Below are positions 41,069 to 53,602 of a stretch of DNA of 64,000 nucleotides, one piece after another. Numbering within the stretch: the stretch's first letter is position 1; every line of letters starts with the position of its first letter. The notes below the pieces were generated by a model. The model did not search any database, was not told the origin of the DNA, and saw only the letters and a list, made by a program, of their open reading frames with translations. The stretch is from Arthrobacter sp. Bi26 (GTDB lineage: Bacteria > Actinomycetota > Actinomycetes > Actinomycetales > Micrococcaceae). The translations under genes and the position numbers were made by a program. The DNA lies in contig NZ_CAKKMF010000009.1 of NCBI RefSeq assembly GCF_918697925.1, positions 22,389 to 86,388 on the forward strand, written 5' to 3'.

Positions 41069-43195
41069 GTGCCACATTTGGAAGAGCAAGAACTGTCATG
41101 GACTAACTTGGACCAGCGTGCGGTGGACACGGTCCGGGTGCTGGCCGCAGATGCGGTGGAGAAAGTCGGAAACGGCCACCCGGGGACGGCAATGAGTCTG
41201 GCACCGGCCGCGTACTTGTTGTTCCAGAAGCTGATGCGCCATGACCCGGCAAACCCCGACTGGCTGGGCCGTGACCGGTTCGTCCTGTCCCCCGGGCACA
41301 CGTCCCTGACCCTCTACATCCAGCTGTTCCTCTCCGGCTACGGGCTGGAACTGAAGGACCTGGAGGCGCTGCGGACCTGGGGCTCGCTGACCCCCGGCCA
41401 CCCGGAATACAAGCACACCAAGGGTGTGGAGATCACCACCGGCCCGCTGGGCCAGGGCCTGGCCTCCGCGGTCGGCTTCGCATATTCCCAGCGCCGCATG
41501 CGCGGGTTGTTCGACGCCGACGCTCCCGCCGGCACGAGCCCGTTCGACCACACCATCTGGGTGATCGCCTCCGACGGCGACCTGCAGGAAGGCGTGACCT
41601 CCGAGGCGTCCTCACTCGCCGGACACCAGGAACTCGGCAACCTCGTGGTGATTTACGACGAGAACCACATCTCGATCGAGGACGACACCGATGTGGCGTT
41701 CACCGAGGACGTCCTGGCCCGCTACGAGGCCTACGGCTGGCACACCCAGCGGGTCGACTGGACCCGGACCGGCGAATACGTCGAGGACGTGGCCGAGCTG
41801 CACGCCGCGCTGCTCGCCGCGAAGGCCGAAACCGGCAAGCCCTCCATCATCTCGCTGCGGACCATCATCGGATACCCGGCGCCGAAGAAGCAGAACACCG
41901 GCAAGATCCACGGCTCGGCCCTGGGCGCGGAGGAAGTCGCCGCCCTGAAGAAGGTCCTGGGCTTCGACCCGGAACGCGCCTTCCAGGTCGACGAGGACGT
42001 CCTGGCCCACGCCCGGGCCGTTCAGGACCGTGGCGCCGCCGCCCGCACCGACTGGCAGGCCTCGTTCGAGGCGTGGCAGGCCGGCAATCCCGAGGCCGCG
42101 GCCCTGCTGGAACGCGTCGAAGCCAAGAAGCTCCCGGGCGAGTTCGAGGCCGCACTGCCGGTCTTCGAAGCAGGCAAGGACGTTTCCACCCGGGCCGCGT
42201 CCGGTAAGGTCCTGAACGCGATCGGCCCGGTCATGCCCGAACTCTGGGGCGGCTCCGCCGACCTCGCCGAGTCGAACAACACCACGATCGAAGGCTCGCC
42301 CTCGTTCATCCCGGCGTCCCGGTCCACCGCTGCGTGGAAGGGCAACCCCTACGGCCGGGTCCTGCACTTCGGCATCCGTGAGCACGCCGCCGCGTCGATC
42401 GTGAACGGCATCTCCCTGCACGGGCGGACCCGGGCGTTCTCCGGCACGTTCCTGATCTTCTCCGACTACCAGCGCCCCGCGATCCGGCTCGGCGCCCTCA
42501 TGGGCGTGCCGTCGCTGTATGTCTGGACGCACGACTCGATCGGCCTGGGCGAGGACGGCCCCACCCACCAGCCCGTCGAGCAGCTCGCCTCCCTGCGCGC
42601 CATCCCGGGCCTGGACGTCGTCCGCCCCGGGGATGCGAACGAGGTCGCCGCGGCCTGGAAGGCCATGCTGGAAAACCACGAAAACCCCGCCGGGATCGTC
42701 CTGACCCGGCAGAACATCCCCACGTACGCCCGCGGCACGGGCCAGGCCGACGGCGACACCTTCGGCTCCACCGCCGGCGTCGAAAAGGGCGGCTACGTCC
42801 TGGCCGAGGCATCCAAGGACGGCAACACCGTCGAAGCCCAGGTCATCCTGATCGGCACCGGCTCCGAGGTCCAGCTGGCCGTCAACGCCCGCGAAACCCT
42901 GCAGGCCGAGGGCATCCCCACCCGTGTGGTGTCGATGCCCTGCGTGGAGTGGTTCAACAAGCAGGACGCCGCCTACCGCGACGCCGTGCTGCCCCCTGCC
43001 GTGAAGGCGCGCGTCTCCGTCGAGGCCGGACTGGCACTGGGCTGGAAGGAATTCGTCGGCGACGCCGGCCGTTCCATCTCCCTCGAGCACTTTGGCGCGT
43101 CCGCTGACTACAAGCGCCTCTTCCAGGAATTCGGCATTACGGCAGAAGCAGTCGCTGCCGCCGCCAAGGAATCCCTGGCCGGCCTCACAAACTGA
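41069..43195 (+). CDS. tkt: Transketolase
   Basis: 708 residues, full length. Thiamine diphosphate binding: [21 protein letters not shown] then [15 protein letters not shown]; catalytic His and loop in [20 protein letters not shown] and [25 protein letters not shown]. It transfers two-carbon units between sugar phosphates. The start is uncertain: GTG 41069 is used, but TTG 41078 gives LEEQELSW, close to what is annotated for Arthrobacter. The ATG at 41098 is out of frame. First gene of a tkt-tal-pgi-zwf-opcA-pgl cluster, with a hairpin separating it from tal. Confidence 0.95.
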   Translation: MPHLEEQELSWTNLDQRAVDTVRVLAADAVEKVGNGHPGTAMSLAPAAYLLFQKLMRHDPANPDWLGRDRFVLSPGHTSLTLYIQLFLSGYGLELKDLEALRTWGSLTPGHPEYKHTKGVEITTGPLGQGLASAVGFAYSQRRMRGLFDADAPAGTSPFDHTIWVIASDGDLQEGVTSEASSLAGHQELGNLVVIYDENHISIEDDTDVAFTEDVLARYEAYGWHTQRVDWTRTGEYVEDVAELHAALLAAKAETGKPSIISLRTIIGYPAPKKQNTGKIHGSALGAEEVAALKKVLGFDPERAFQVDEDVLAHARAVQDRGAAARTDWQASFEAWQAGNPEAAALLERVEAKKLPGEFEAALPVFEAGKDVSTRAASGKVLNAIGPVMPELWGGSADLAESNNTTIEGSPSFIPASRSTAAWKGNPYGRVLHFGIREHAAASIVNGISLHGRTRAFSGTFLIFSDYQRPAIRLGALMGVPSLYVWTHDSIGLGEDGPTHQPVEQLASLRAIPGLDVVRPGDANEVAAAWKAMLENHENPAGIVLTRQNIPTYARGTGQADGDTFGSTAGVEKGGYVLAEASKDGNTVEAQVILIGTGSEVQLAVNARETLQAEGIPTRVVSMPCVEWFNKQDAAYRDAVLPPAVKARVSVEAGLALGWKEFVGDAGRSISLEHFGASADYKRLFQEFGITAEAVAAAAKESLAGLTN

Positions 43196-43206
43196 TCCAA
43201 CCCCAC

Positions 43207-43235
43207 GGTTCCGGGGGACCTGTGCCCCCGGAACC
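43207..43235 (+). terminator. Intercistronic hairpin between tkt and tal
   Basis: A perfect 11-bp stem GGTTCCGGGGG (43207-43217) with CCCCCGGAACC (43225-43235) and a 7-nt loop. It fills most of the 62-bp gap and ends about 23 nt before the tal start. It may attenuate or stabilise the transcript rather than end it. Confidence 0.55.
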
Positions 43236-43257
43236 CATGATTTCCAGGAGTTATGAA

Positions 43258-44373
43258 ATGACTACCCCCACACAGCAGCTCTCCGACGCCGGCGTCTCGA
43301 TCTGGCTCGATGATCTCTCCCGCGGCCGCCTGAAGACCGGCACGCTGCGCAAGCTCATCGAAGAGAAGAACGTCGTTGGCGTCACCACCAACCCGTCCAT
43401 CTTCCACGCCGCCATCACCACAGGCCACGACTACGACGCCGTCATCGCCGCACAGGCCGCCGCCGGCGCCACCGTTGAAGAGACCGTCTTCGAAATCACC
43501 ACCACCGACGTGGCCGACGCCTGCGACCTGTTCGCCCCCGTCGCCGCGGCTTCCAAGGGTGTCGACGGCCGCGTCTCCATCGAGGTGGACCCCCGCCTGG
43601 CCTGGGACACCGCCGGCACCATCGCCGAAGCGAAGCACCTCTACAAGAAGGTCAACAAGGACAACGTCCTGATCAAGATCCCGGCAACCCTCGAAGGCCT
43701 CGAGGCCATCACGGCCACCCTGGCCGAGGGCATCAGCGTCAACGTGACCCTGATCTTCTCGCTGGAACGCTACCGCGCCGTGATCAACGCCTTCCAGTCC
43801 GGCCTCGAGCAGGCCAAGGACAACGGCCACGACCTGTCCAAGATCCACTCGGTCGCGTCCTTCTTCGTCTCCCGCGTCGATGCCGAAATCGACAAGCGCC
43901 TCAACTCCATCGGCACCGACGAAGCCAAGGCACTCAAGGGCAAGGCCGGCCTGGCCAACGCCCGCCTGGCCTACCAGGTCTATGAAGAGCTCTTCTCCAC
44001 CGAACGCTGGGCCCTCCTGGCCGAGGCCGGCGCCCTGCCGCAGCGCCCGCTCTGGGCCTCCACCGGCGTGAAGGACCCGGCCTACCCGGACACCCTGTAC
44101 GTCACGGAACTCGTCGCCCCCGGCGTGGTGAACACCATGCCGGAGAAGACCCTCGACGCCACGTTCGACCACGGCACCGTCACGGGCGACACCGTCACCC
44201 GCGGTTATGACGACGCCAACGCCACACTGAACTCCCTCGACGCGCTCGGGATTTCGTACAACGACGTCGTCGCCCTGCTCGAATCAGAAGGCCTGGACAA
44301 GTTCGTGGCCAGCTGGAAGGAACTGCTGGGTGACGTCGAAGGCGCCCTGGCCTCTGCACGGAAGGCTTCCTAA
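43258..44373 (+). CDS. tal: Transaldolase
   Basis: 371 residues, the long actinobacterial form. Key blocks are [17 protein letters not shown], the Schiff-base lysine in [17 protein letters not shown] (about residue 138), [17 protein letters not shown] and [18 protein letters not shown]. It transfers a dihydroxyacetone unit in the non-oxidative pentose phosphate pathway. The ATG at 43258 has a CCAGGAG ribosome site. pgi follows after 6 bp. In some bacteria tal and pgi are fused; here they are separate but adjacent. Confidence 0.95.
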   Translation: MTTPTQQLSDAGVSIWLDDLSRGRLKTGTLRKLIEEKNVVGVTTNPSIFHAAITTGHDYDAVIAAQAAAGATVEETVFEITTTDVADACDLFAPVAAASKGVDGRVSIEVDPRLAWDTAGTIAEAKHLYKKVNKDNVLIKIPATLEGLEAITATLAEGISVNVTLIFSLERYRAVINAFQSGLEQAKDNGHDLSKIHSVASFFVSRVDAEIDKRLNSIGTDEAKALKGKAGLANARLAYQVYEELFSTERWALLAEAGALPQRPLWASTGVKDPAYPDTLYVTELVAPGVVNTMPEKTLDATFDHGTVTGDTVTRGYDDANATLNSLDALGISYNDVVALLESEGLDKFVASWKELLGDVEGALASARKAS

Positions 44374-44379
44374 CCCATC

Positions 44380-46014
44380 ATGAGCACACTCAGCTACGAC
44401 GCCACCGGCGCAGCCCGCCAGGCACATGAGCAGCACCTTCCGGCACTGCTGGAGGACCGCATCGCCACCCGGATCTTCGCGAAGGACCACACCCTGTGGG
44501 GTCCGGACGCAGAGCAGGAATCCGCTGTCCGGTTGGGCTGGGTCGAGGCGGCTGCCGTCTCCCAGCCACTGGTCAGCGACATTCTGGAACTCCGCGATGC
44601 GCTGAAGGCCGAGGGCGTTACTCGGATCGTGCTCTGCGGCATGGGCGGCTCCTCGCTGGCGCCTGAAGTCATCGCGGGCACCGCTGGCGTCGAGCTGACT
44701 GTTCTTGACAGCACCGACCCCGAACAGGTCAGTGCCGCATTGGCGGACCGTCTGGCCGAAACGGCCATCGTCGTCTCATCCAAGTCCGGCTCCACCGTGG
44801 AAACTGATTCCCAGCGCCGGATCTTCGAGCAGGCGTTCACGGATGCCGGCGTCGACGCGAAGAGCCGCATTGTCATCGTCACCGACCCGGGTTCGCCGCT
44901 GGACAAGGCTTCCAGGGAGGCCGGCTACCGCGCCGTCTTCAACGCCGATCCCAACGTCGGTGGCCGTTTCTCGGCCCTGACGGCCTTCGGGCTGGTCCCC
45001 TGCGGGCTGGCCGGAGTGGACATCCAGGCTTTCCTGGATGAAGCGGAAGAAGCCGCCGAGATCCTCAATGAGGACTCGGAGGACAACATCGGCCTCGCCC
45101 TGGGCACCGCCCTGGGCGGCACCAACCCGCTGCGCAACAAGATCGTCATCGCGGAGGACGGGTCCGGGATCGTGGGCTTCGCCGACTGGGCCGAACAGCT
45201 CATCGCCGAATCCACAGGCAAGCTTGGCACCGGCGTGTTGCCGGTCGTCGCCGGTCCTGCCTCCCCGGAAGCCACCCTCGGCGCTGCCGATGTCCTCGTC
45301 GTCCGGCTCGTCGCGGCGGAAGCCGACGTGCAGCTTGGCGAGAACGAGGTCGCCATTGCCGGTGGCCTGCCCACACAGATGATGGTGTGGGAGTTCGCCA
45401 CCGCCGTGGCCGGCCGCCTGCTGGGCATCAACCCGTTCGACCAGCCCGACGTCGAGGCAGCCAAGATCGCCGCGCGCGGCCTGCTGGACGCACAGCCCGA
45501 GCCGACGCCGGCGAACTTCACCGACGGCGCCATCGAGGTCCGTGGCGGTGAGTGGGTCGCCGACGCCGACACCGCGGAAGAAGCCGTCAGCGCCCTGCTG
45601 GCCGAACTCGGCCCGGACAGCTACCTCAGCGTCCAGGCTTATTTCGACCGGCTCGCTTACGCCAGCCTCGAAGGTGTCCGGGACGAACTGGCTGCTGTCA
45701 GCGGGCGCCCTGTCACGTTCGGCTGGGGCCCGCGGTTCCTGCACTCCACCGGCCAGTTCCACAAGGGCGGACCCGCGATCGGCGTCTTCCTGCAGGTCAC
45801 GGCCGCTTCCGCGACGGACCTCGCCATCCCGGACCGGCCCTTTACGTTCGGCGAGCTGATCTCGGCGCAGGCCGCAGGCGATGCCCAGGTCCTCTCCGAG
45901 CACGGCCGCCCGGTCCTCCGGCTGCACCTGACCGACCGCTCTGCGGGTGTGAAGCAGCTCCAGGAGCTCGTCACCTCCCTTGCCGGCCGGGCAGCATCCC
46001 CCACTGAAAGCTAA
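44380..46014 (+). CDS. pgi: Glucose-6-phosphate isomerase
   Basis: 544 residues with two SIS-type sugar isomerase regions. CGMGGSSLAPEVIAGTAGVELTVLDSTDPEQV binds phosphate, and VVSSKSGSTVETDSQRRIFEQAF follows. The C-terminal catalytic part contains GWGPRFLHSTGQFHKGGPAIGVFLQ. It resembles the PGI half of bifunctional transaldolase/PGI proteins rather than the E. coli enzyme, which fits its place behind tal. It interconverts glucose-6-phosphate and fructose-6-phosphate, linking glycolysis to the oxidative branch. ATG start 6 bp after tal. Confidence 0.93.
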   Translation: MSTLSYDATGAARQAHEQHLPALLEDRIATRIFAKDHTLWGPDAEQESAVRLGWVEAAAVSQPLVSDILELRDALKAEGVTRIVLCGMGGSSLAPEVIAGTAGVELTVLDSTDPEQVSAALADRLAETAIVVSSKSGSTVETDSQRRIFEQAFTDAGVDAKSRIVIVTDPGSPLDKASREAGYRAVFNADPNVGGRFSALTAFGLVPCGLAGVDIQAFLDEAEEAAEILNEDSEDNIGLALGTALGGTNPLRNKIVIAEDGSGIVGFADWAEQLIAESTGKLGTGVLPVVAGPASPEATLGAADVLVVRLVAAEADVQLGENEVAIAGGLPTQMMVWEFATAVAGRLLGINPFDQPDVEAAKIAARGLLDAQPEPTPANFTDGAIEVRGGEWVADADTAEEAVSALLAELGPDSYLSVQAYFDRLAYASLEGVRDELAAVSGRPVTFGWGPRFLHSTGQFHKGGPAIGVFLQVTAASATDLAIPDRPFTFGELISAQAAGDAQVLSEHGRPVLRLHLTDRSAGVKQLQELVTSLAGRAASPTES

Positions 46015-46029
46015 GGCACTCACGCAACC

Positions 46030-47588
<1,559 letters not shown>

Positions 47589-47592
<4 letters not shown>

Positions 47593-48530
47593 TCGTAGAT
47601 CTTCCCGATACCACCACCTCCAAGATCTCCAAGAAGATCATGGCCCTGCGCGAGCAGGGCGGCGTGATCGCCCTGGGCCGGGTGCTGACCCTTGTGGTCG
47701 TCACCCGCTCCGGGCTCGAGGAAGAGGCCATCGAGGCCGCCAACGAGGCCAGCCGGGAACACCCGTGCCGGATCATCGTCCTCGCCGACGCCGGTGCCTC
47801 GGCCCCGACCCGGCTCGACGCTCAGATCCGCGTCGGCGGCGACGCCGGGGCCTCCGAGGTCATCCTGCTGCGCGGCTACGGCGAACTCGCCGAGGAAAGC
47901 GAATCCCTTGTCGCGGCCCTGCTGCTCCCGGACGCCCCGATCGTGGCCTGGTGGCCGCACGGCGCGCCCAGGAATGCCTGCCAGACCTCGGTCGGGGGCA
48001 TCGCGCACCGCCGGATCACCGACTCGGCCAACGAAGCGGATCCCGTCGCGGCGCTGGAGAACATCCGCCGCACCTACAAGGCCGGCGACACGGACCTCGC
48101 CTGGACCCGCCTGACCAACTGGCGCATCCAGCTGGCCGCGGTTCTGGACCAGGCGGACGACTCGCCGGTCACGGCCGTCGCCGTCGAGGGCGCCTCGGAC
48201 TCCCCCAGCACCGTGCTGCTCGCGGCCTGGCTGACTCTGGCCCTGGACGTTCCCGTCACGATCGTGGCCGACCCGGCCGGAACCGGCATCCGCCGCGTCC
48301 GGCTGACCCGGCCCGGCGGCGACATCCAGCTCTTCCGGCCCGGACTCACCATCGCGGAACTGACCCAGCCCGGCCAGCCCGCGCAGCGGATCTCCCTGCC
48401 GCGGCGCAGCCTCAAAGACTGCCTCGCCGAAGAGCTCCGCCGCCTGGACCCGGACGAAGTCTTCGGCGAAGTGATTACTATGGGACTGCCACGTACCAAT
48501 CTAAGGAGTGTCCGTCCCAGTGAGCGCTGA
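47589..48530 (+). CDS. opcA: Glucose-6-phosphate dehydrogenase assembly protein OpcA
   Basis: 313 residues. The start MIVDLPDTTTSKISKKIMAL, the middle (DAPIVAWWPHGAPRNACQTSVGGIAHRRITDSANE) and the C-terminal half (VLLAAWLTLALDVPVTIVADP) match OpcA. It is needed for full activity of Zwf by helping assembly of its oligomer. It overlaps both neighbours: 4 nt with zwf and 11 nt with pgl. Cytoplasmic; no enzyme motif. Confidence 0.95.
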
Positions 48531-49332
48531 CCCGAGAGTAAGCATCCATCCTGACTCGTCCGTCCTGATGGCTGCGATCGCAGCCCGCCTGATCACCAAG
48601 CTCGTGGATATCCAGGACCGGCACGGCGAAGCCACGGTGGTGCTTACCGGGGGCACAATGGGCATCGGCTCGCTGAAGGCCGTGGCCGAATCACCGGCGG
48701 CGCCGGCCGTCGACTGGTCCAAGGTGAACTTCTGGTGGGGTGACGAGCGCTTCGTCGCGGCCGACGACGCCGAGCGCAACGCCCGGCAGGCGCAGGAGGC
48801 CCTCCTGTCCCATATCAGCGTTGATCCGGCGCGCGTCCATGTGCCTGGTTCCACCGATGACTTCGACAGCCCGGATGAAGCGGCCGCGGACTACGCGCGC
48901 CGCCTCGCTGAGGCGGCAGCCGCTGAACACGCCGCGGACATGTCAGACGACAGGCCGGAACTTCCGGCGCGGCTCCCACGCCTGGACATTGTCCTCCTCG
49001 GCGTCGGGCCGGACGCGCACGTCGCGTCGCTTTTCCCTGAGCAGGCCGGCATCCGGGAGAAGGAACTGACTGTCGTGGGCGTCCACAACTCGCCCAAACC
49101 GCCGCCGGCCCGGGTGTCGCTGACGTTGCCGGCGATCAATACGGCATCAGAGGTGTGGATGGTGGTGGCCGGCGACGACAAGGCCGGCGCCGTGGGACTG
49201 GCGCTGGCCGGCGCCAATCCCGTGCAGGTTCCCGCGGCGGGGCCGCGCGGCCGCCGGGAAACCCTGTGGCTGATTGACGAAAACGCGGCCTCACGGGTCC
49301 CGGAGCAGCTCGTCCGGAAGGGCCCGTCCTGA
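48520..49332 (+). CDS. pgl: 6-phosphogluconolactonase
   Basis: 270 residues. The NagB/Pgl fold shows WGDERFVAADDAERNARQAQEALL and the conserved loop GVGPDAHVASLFPEQ, with the usual DG-H replaced by D-A-H. It hydrolyses 6-phosphogluconolactone. The GTG at 48520 is preferred: AAGGAG (48503-48508) is 11 nt upstream, while the earlier in-frame GTG at 48508 overlaps that ribosome site. It begins inside opcA, and its last 42 bp overlap the 3' end of rbpA on the other strand. No 6-phosphogluconate dehydrogenase gene is present in the window. Confidence 0.94.
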   Translation: MSADPRVSIHPDSSVLMAAIAARLITKLVDIQDRHGEATVVLTGGTMGIGSLKAVAESPAAPAVDWSKVNFWWGDERFVAADDAERNARQAQEALLSHISVDPARVHVPGSTDDFDSPDEAAADYARRLAEAAAAEHAADMSDDRPELPARLPRLDIVLLGVGPDAHVASLFPEQAGIREKELTVVGVHNSPKPPPARVSLTLPAINTASEVWMVVAGDDKAGAVGLALAGANPVQVPAAGPRGRRETLWLIDENAASRVPEQLVRKGPS

Positions 49333-49686
49333 GCGCAGCCGTTCCAGCGCTCCGGCCAGCACGTCTTCGGCGTCCTGGCTGGAGCGCCGCTCTTTAACGT
49401 ATTCCAGGTGCGTCTTGAAGCCCTCGGTGGGCGCTTCCTCCAGGGCAAACTTTGTTTCGTCGCGGGTTGCGGTCCCGCCGCAGCGCCGGCAGTCCCAGAC
49501 TCCGGGGATCTGTTCCTCCGGCAGTTGCGCGAACACAAGCGCGGTTTCATGGCCCTTGGCGCACCGGAAGGAGACACGAATACGGGGCTGGCGTACGCCG
49601 GCCCCGTTGAGTGGCTCATGGCGGGGAGATGCCCCCTCCGTGGCGCCTACACGGATTCCCTTGAATCCGGAAGCGGAATGCAGCAT
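49291..49686 (-). CDS. rbpA: RNA polymerase-binding protein RbpA
   Basis: 131 residues. The zinc ribbon is FRCAKGHETALVFAQLPEEQIPGVWDCRRCGG (Cys...His, Cys-x-x-Cys), followed by the sigma-interacting helix THLEYVKERRSSQDAEDVLAGALERLR. RbpA binds the housekeeping sigma factor and stabilises open complexes; it is found only in actinobacteria. The ATG at 49686 has an AAGGAG ribosome site. It ends 42 bp inside pgl, a convergent overlap. A GGGAAC hexamer on the minus strand (49748-49753) could belong to a stress-sigma -35 of the SigR type; the matching -10 is poor. Confidence 0.95.
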   Translation of the reverse strand: MLHSASGFKGIRVGATEGASPRHEPLNGAGVRQPRIRVSFRCAKGHETALVFAQLPEEQIPGVWDCRRCGGTATRDETKFALEEAPTEGFKTHLEYVKERRSSQDAEDVLAGALERLRSGRALPDELLRDP

Positions 49687-49803
49687 CGGGAACTCCTTGC
49701 TACTTAGCTGGTGGAAGTGTGCAAGACAGCCACAGTGTAGATCGAGAGTTCCCGATGCCGGGAGGGCCATAAGGACCCCATATGAAGTTTTCGGACGGGC
49801 GTC

Positions 49804-50061
49804 CTAGGAATCGGCGCCCGTGCTGAACCGCATGAGCAGGCCGAGGGCGATGATCACGACCCCCCAGGTGATGCCCAGGACGACCGTGAACCGGTTGAGG
49901 TTGCGTTCGGCGACCCCGGAGGAGCTCAGGCCCGAACTCATTCCGCCGCCGAACATGTCGGACAGGCCGCCTCCGCGTCCCTTATGGAGCAAGATGAGCA
50001 ACGTCAGCAGGAGGCTGGTGATGCCCAGGAGAACCTGCAGAATGACATGAAGAACGTCCAC
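49804..50061 (-). CDS. secG: Preprotein translocase subunit SecG
   Basis: 85 residues with two membrane helices. VLHVILQVLLGITSLLLTLLILLHKGRGGGLSDMFGG is the first helix and the conserved cytosolic loop (HKGRGGGLSDMFGGG). The second helix is FTVVLGITWGVVIIALGLLM. SecG is part of the SecYEG channel. It begins at GTG with an AAAGG ribosome site. It follows tpiA on the same strand and precedes rbpA by 117 bp. Position after tpiA is typical of actinobacteria. Confidence 0.96.
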   Translation of the reverse strand: MDVLHVILQVLLGITSLLLTLLILLHKGRGGGLSDMFGGGMSSGLSSSGVAERNLNRFTVVLGITWGVVIIALGLLMRFSTGADS

Positions 50062-50109
50062 GACGGCCTTTCAGAAGAATTGGATTACGGGGGTCAGGCT
50101 GTGTCCGGA

Positions 50110-50925
50110 CTAATCCGTCAACAGGTGACTCTCGAACCTGACAATATTAGCAAACTCGGCAGCGTCCAGGCTGGCACCGCCGACCAGCAAGCCGTCGACG
50201 TCGCGTTCCTTCAGGATCGAGGCCGCGTTGTTGGCCTTGACCGAGCCGCCGTAGAGCAGCCGGGTCTTGGCGGCAACGTCGGCTCCGAAGAGGGTGGACA
50301 GTTCGGCACGGATGGCTGCGCACATTTCCTGAGCGTCCTCCGGGCCGGCAACTTCGCCGGTGCCGATGGCCCAGACGGGCTCGTAGGCGACAACGAGCTC
50401 GGCAGCCTGTTCCGGAGTGAGTCCTTCGACGCCGGCGCGGAGCTGGGCGAGCGTGTGGTCCACATGGGTGCCGGCCTGCCGGATCTCGAGGCCTTCGCCG
50501 ACACACAGGACGGGGGTGATGCCGTGCCGGAAGGCGGCTTGGGTCTTGGCGTTGAGCACGGTGTCGGACTCGTTGTGGATGGTGCGGCGTTCGCTGTGGC
50601 CGACCAGTGCGTAACTGCAGCCGAGCTTGGCCAGGAACTGCCCGGAAATATCGCCCGTGTAGGCGCCGGAGTCGAACTGGGAGAGGTCCTGGCCGCCATA
50701 GACGACGGCGAGCTCGTCGCCCTGGACAAGGGTCTGGACGCCGCGGAGATCCGTGAACGGCGGGAAGACGGCGACCTCCACCCGGCTGTAGTCGTGCTTG
50801 GCGTCGGACAGGGTCCACGCGAGCTTCTGCAGGAGGGTGATGCCCTGGACGTGGTCCATGTTCATCTTCCAGTTGCCGGCGATGAAGGGCTTGCGGTCGA
50901 ATTTACCGTTGGTTGACGTGGTCAC
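50110..50925 (-). CDS. tpiA: Triosephosphate isomerase
   Basis: 271 residues. Catalytic residues are visible: Lys in [12 protein letters not shown], His in [10 protein letters not shown] and Glu in [13 protein letters not shown]. The phosphate-binding loop [16 protein letters not shown] is followed by [10 protein letters not shown]. It interconverts the triose phosphates. The start GTG is preceded by GGAG. It is downstream of pgk, from which a 162-bp gap with a strong hairpin separates it. Confidence 0.97.
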   Translation of the reverse strand: MTTSTNGKFDRKPFIAGNWKMNMDHVQGITLLQKLAWTLSDAKHDYSRVEVAVFPPFTDLRGVQTLVQGDELAVVYGGQDLSQFDSGAYTGDISGQFLAKLGCSYALVGHSERRTIHNESDTVLNAKTQAAFRHGITPVLCVGEGLEIRQAGTHVDHTLAQLRAGVEGLTPEQAAELVVAYEPVWAIGTGEVAGPEDAQEMCAAIRAELSTLFGADVAAKTRLLYGGSVKANNAASILKERDVDGLLVGGASLDAAEFANIVRFESHLLTD

Positions 50926-50957
50926 GTGATCTCCAAGAGTGCTTGTTGTATGAGAGC

Positions 50958-51002
50958 AGCCGGCAGGGTGCCCGGCTCCTTGCGGAGGGCACCCTGCCGG
51001 CT
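50958..51002 (-). terminator. Intercistronic hairpin between pgk and tpiA
   Basis: A perfect 16-bp stem AGCCGGCAGGGTGCCC (50958-50973) with its complement (50987-51002) and a 13-nt loop. It lies in the 162-bp gap. No U tract. It may reduce or stabilise expression of the downstream genes. Confidence 0.65.
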
Positions 51003-51049
51003 CGATGGGCTGGCGGCCGGCGCTGTCAGGTCGCCAGGCGGCCGCCGCT

Positions 51050-51097
51050 GCTTCTAGCGGTCAGCGCTTCTAGCCGTCAGTGCGCTTCTAACGGTCC
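51050..51097. repeat. Three imperfect tandem repeats over the pgk stop codon
   Basis: GCTTCTAGCGGTCA (51050), GCTTCTAGCCGTCA (51066) and GCTTCTAACGGTCC (51084). Their spacing is 16 and 18 bp. On the minus strand each unit contains TAG; the third is the real pgk stop and the other two lie just after it. Confidence 0.75.
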
Positions 51098-52314
51098 AGG
51101 ACGCTCAGTCCGGGGAGTTCCTTGCCTTCAAGGTACTCCAGGCTTGCGCCGCCGCCGGTGGAAATGTGGCCGAACTGGTCATCGGCGAAGCCGAGGGTCC
51201 GGACCGCCGCCGCGGAGTCGCCGCCGCCAACCACCGTGAACGCGTCCGTCTCGGTCAGCGCCTGGGCGATGGCCCGGGTGCCGCCGGCGAAGGCCGCGAA
51301 TTCGAACACGCCCATGGGACCGTTCCAGAACACCGTCTTGGCGCCCTTGATCCGTTCCGCGAAAGCCGCTGCCGATACCGGCCCGATGTCCAGCCCGATG
51401 CCCTGGGCTCCGAAGCTGCTCGACTCGATGGCGTCGGCTGCGACGGTCTCGTGCTCGGCGTCGGCGGCGAACTTGGCCGCCACCACAACATCAGTGGGCA
51501 CGACGAACTCGGTACCGGCGTCCGCGGCCCGCTTCAGGTAGTCCTGCACGACCGGGATCTGGTCCTCTTCGAGCAGGCTGGCCGCGACCTTGTGGCCCGC
51601 TGCGGCGAGGAAGGTGAACAGCATGCCGCCGCCCACCAGGATCGTGTCAGCCTTGCCGAGGAGGTTGTCGATGACAGCGAGCTTGTCGGAGACCTTGGAG
51701 CCGCCGAGGACCACGACGTAGGGCCGCTGGGTGTCGGCGGTGAGCTTGCGCAGCACCTCGACCTCCGTGCGGACGAGGTCGCCCTGGTAGGACGGCAGCC
51801 GCGTGGCGACGTCGTACACGCTGGCGTGCTTGCGGTGCACGGCACCGAAGGCATCATCGACGAAGGCGCCGTTGTCACCGGTGAGGGCGACCAGCTCGTC
51901 GGCGAAGGCTCCGCGTTCGGCGTCAGCCTTGGAGGTCTCGCGCGCGTCGAAGCGCACGTTCTCCAGGACCAGCGCCTCGCCGTCCTGCAGCGCGGCGGAA
52001 AGCTCCTTGGCCGACCCGCCGACAGTGTCGCCGGCGAGTGCGACCTTGAACCCGGCAAGCTCGGCCAGCCGCGTGGCTGCGGGCTTGAGTGAGTACTTCT
52101 CCTCCGGGGCGCCCTTGGGGCGGCCCAGGTGTGCTGTGACCAGCACTCGGGCACCGGCGTCCGTGAGCTTCGCCAGCACTGGCAGGGAGGCCTTGATGCG
52201 GCCGTCGTCAGTCACTGTAGAGCCGTCGAGCGGCACGTTCAGGTCACTTCTGACCAGAACGTACCGCCCGCGGACACCATCAGCGATCAGTTCGTTGAGG
52301 GTGTGGAATGTCAT
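51088..52314 (-). CDS. pgk: Phosphoglycerate kinase
   Basis: 408 residues. The N-terminal domain is [29 protein letters not shown] with [17 protein letters not shown]. The C-terminal nucleotide domain has [18 protein letters not shown] and [18 protein letters not shown]. It makes ATP from 1,3-bisphosphoglycerate. It follows gap with 10 bp between them. The start has no good ribosome site. TAGGGT ends 7 nt before the ATG, within the gap stop codon region, so an internal leaderless promoter is possible. Confidence 0.97.
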   Translation of the reverse strand: MTFHTLNELIADGVRGRYVLVRSDLNVPLDGSTVTDDGRIKASLPVLAKLTDAGARVLVTAHLGRPKGAPEEKYSLKPAATRLAELAGFKVALAGDTVGGSAKELSAALQDGEALVLENVRFDARETSKADAERGAFADELVALTGDNGAFVDDAFGAVHRKHASVYDVATRLPSYQGDLVRTEVEVLRKLTADTQRPYVVVLGGSKVSDKLAVIDNLLGKADTILVGGGMLFTFLAAAGHKVAASLLEEDQIPVVQDYLKRAADAGTEFVVPTDVVVAAKFAADAEHETVAADAIESSSFGAQGIGLDIGPVSAAAFAERIKGAKTVFWNGPMGVFEFAAFAGGTRAIAQALTETDAFTVVGGGDSAAAVRTLGFADDQFGHISTGGGASLEYLEGKELPGLSVLDR

Positions 52315-52324
52315 GAGTCTTACC

Positions 52325-53386
<1,062 letters not shown>

Positions 53387-53503
53387 TCAAGCCAACTAAC
53401 AGATCCCGCACGCCATTGGGCAGAGATAATTACCAGATCGGAGGGCGACCAGCCACATTGCTGAAGGCTAACCGCCTTCCGTGATCCATCTTACGTTTAA
53501 CCG

Positions 53504-53533
53504 GGACTGCCCCCGCAAGTGCAGGGGCAGTCC
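53504..53533. terminator. Hairpin 1 in the gap-sodA spacer
   Basis: 10-bp perfect stem GGACTGCCCC (53504-53513) with GGGGCAGTCC (53524-53533) and a 10-nt loop. Confidence 0.5.
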
Positions 53534-53537
53534 GTCC

Positions 53538-53565
53538 ACATTTCGGGCCGAACGGCCCGTAATGT
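53538..53565 (-). terminator. Hairpin 2, likely sodA terminator
   Basis: ACATT, one mismatch, CGGGCCG pairs with CGGCCCG, mismatch, AATGT, with a 2-nt loop. It starts 37 bp after the sodA stop. Both hairpins lie between the sodA stop and the gap promoter on the minus strand. Confidence 0.6.
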
Positions 53566-53602
53566 GAGGTTTGTTACAAACGGAAGTCGATCCCGTCACC
53601 CC

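Noticed and set aside
44380..46014. Second transaldolase fused to pgi
   Set aside because: tal and pgi are two separate frames with their own start codons; pgi has only the SIS-type isomerase regions.
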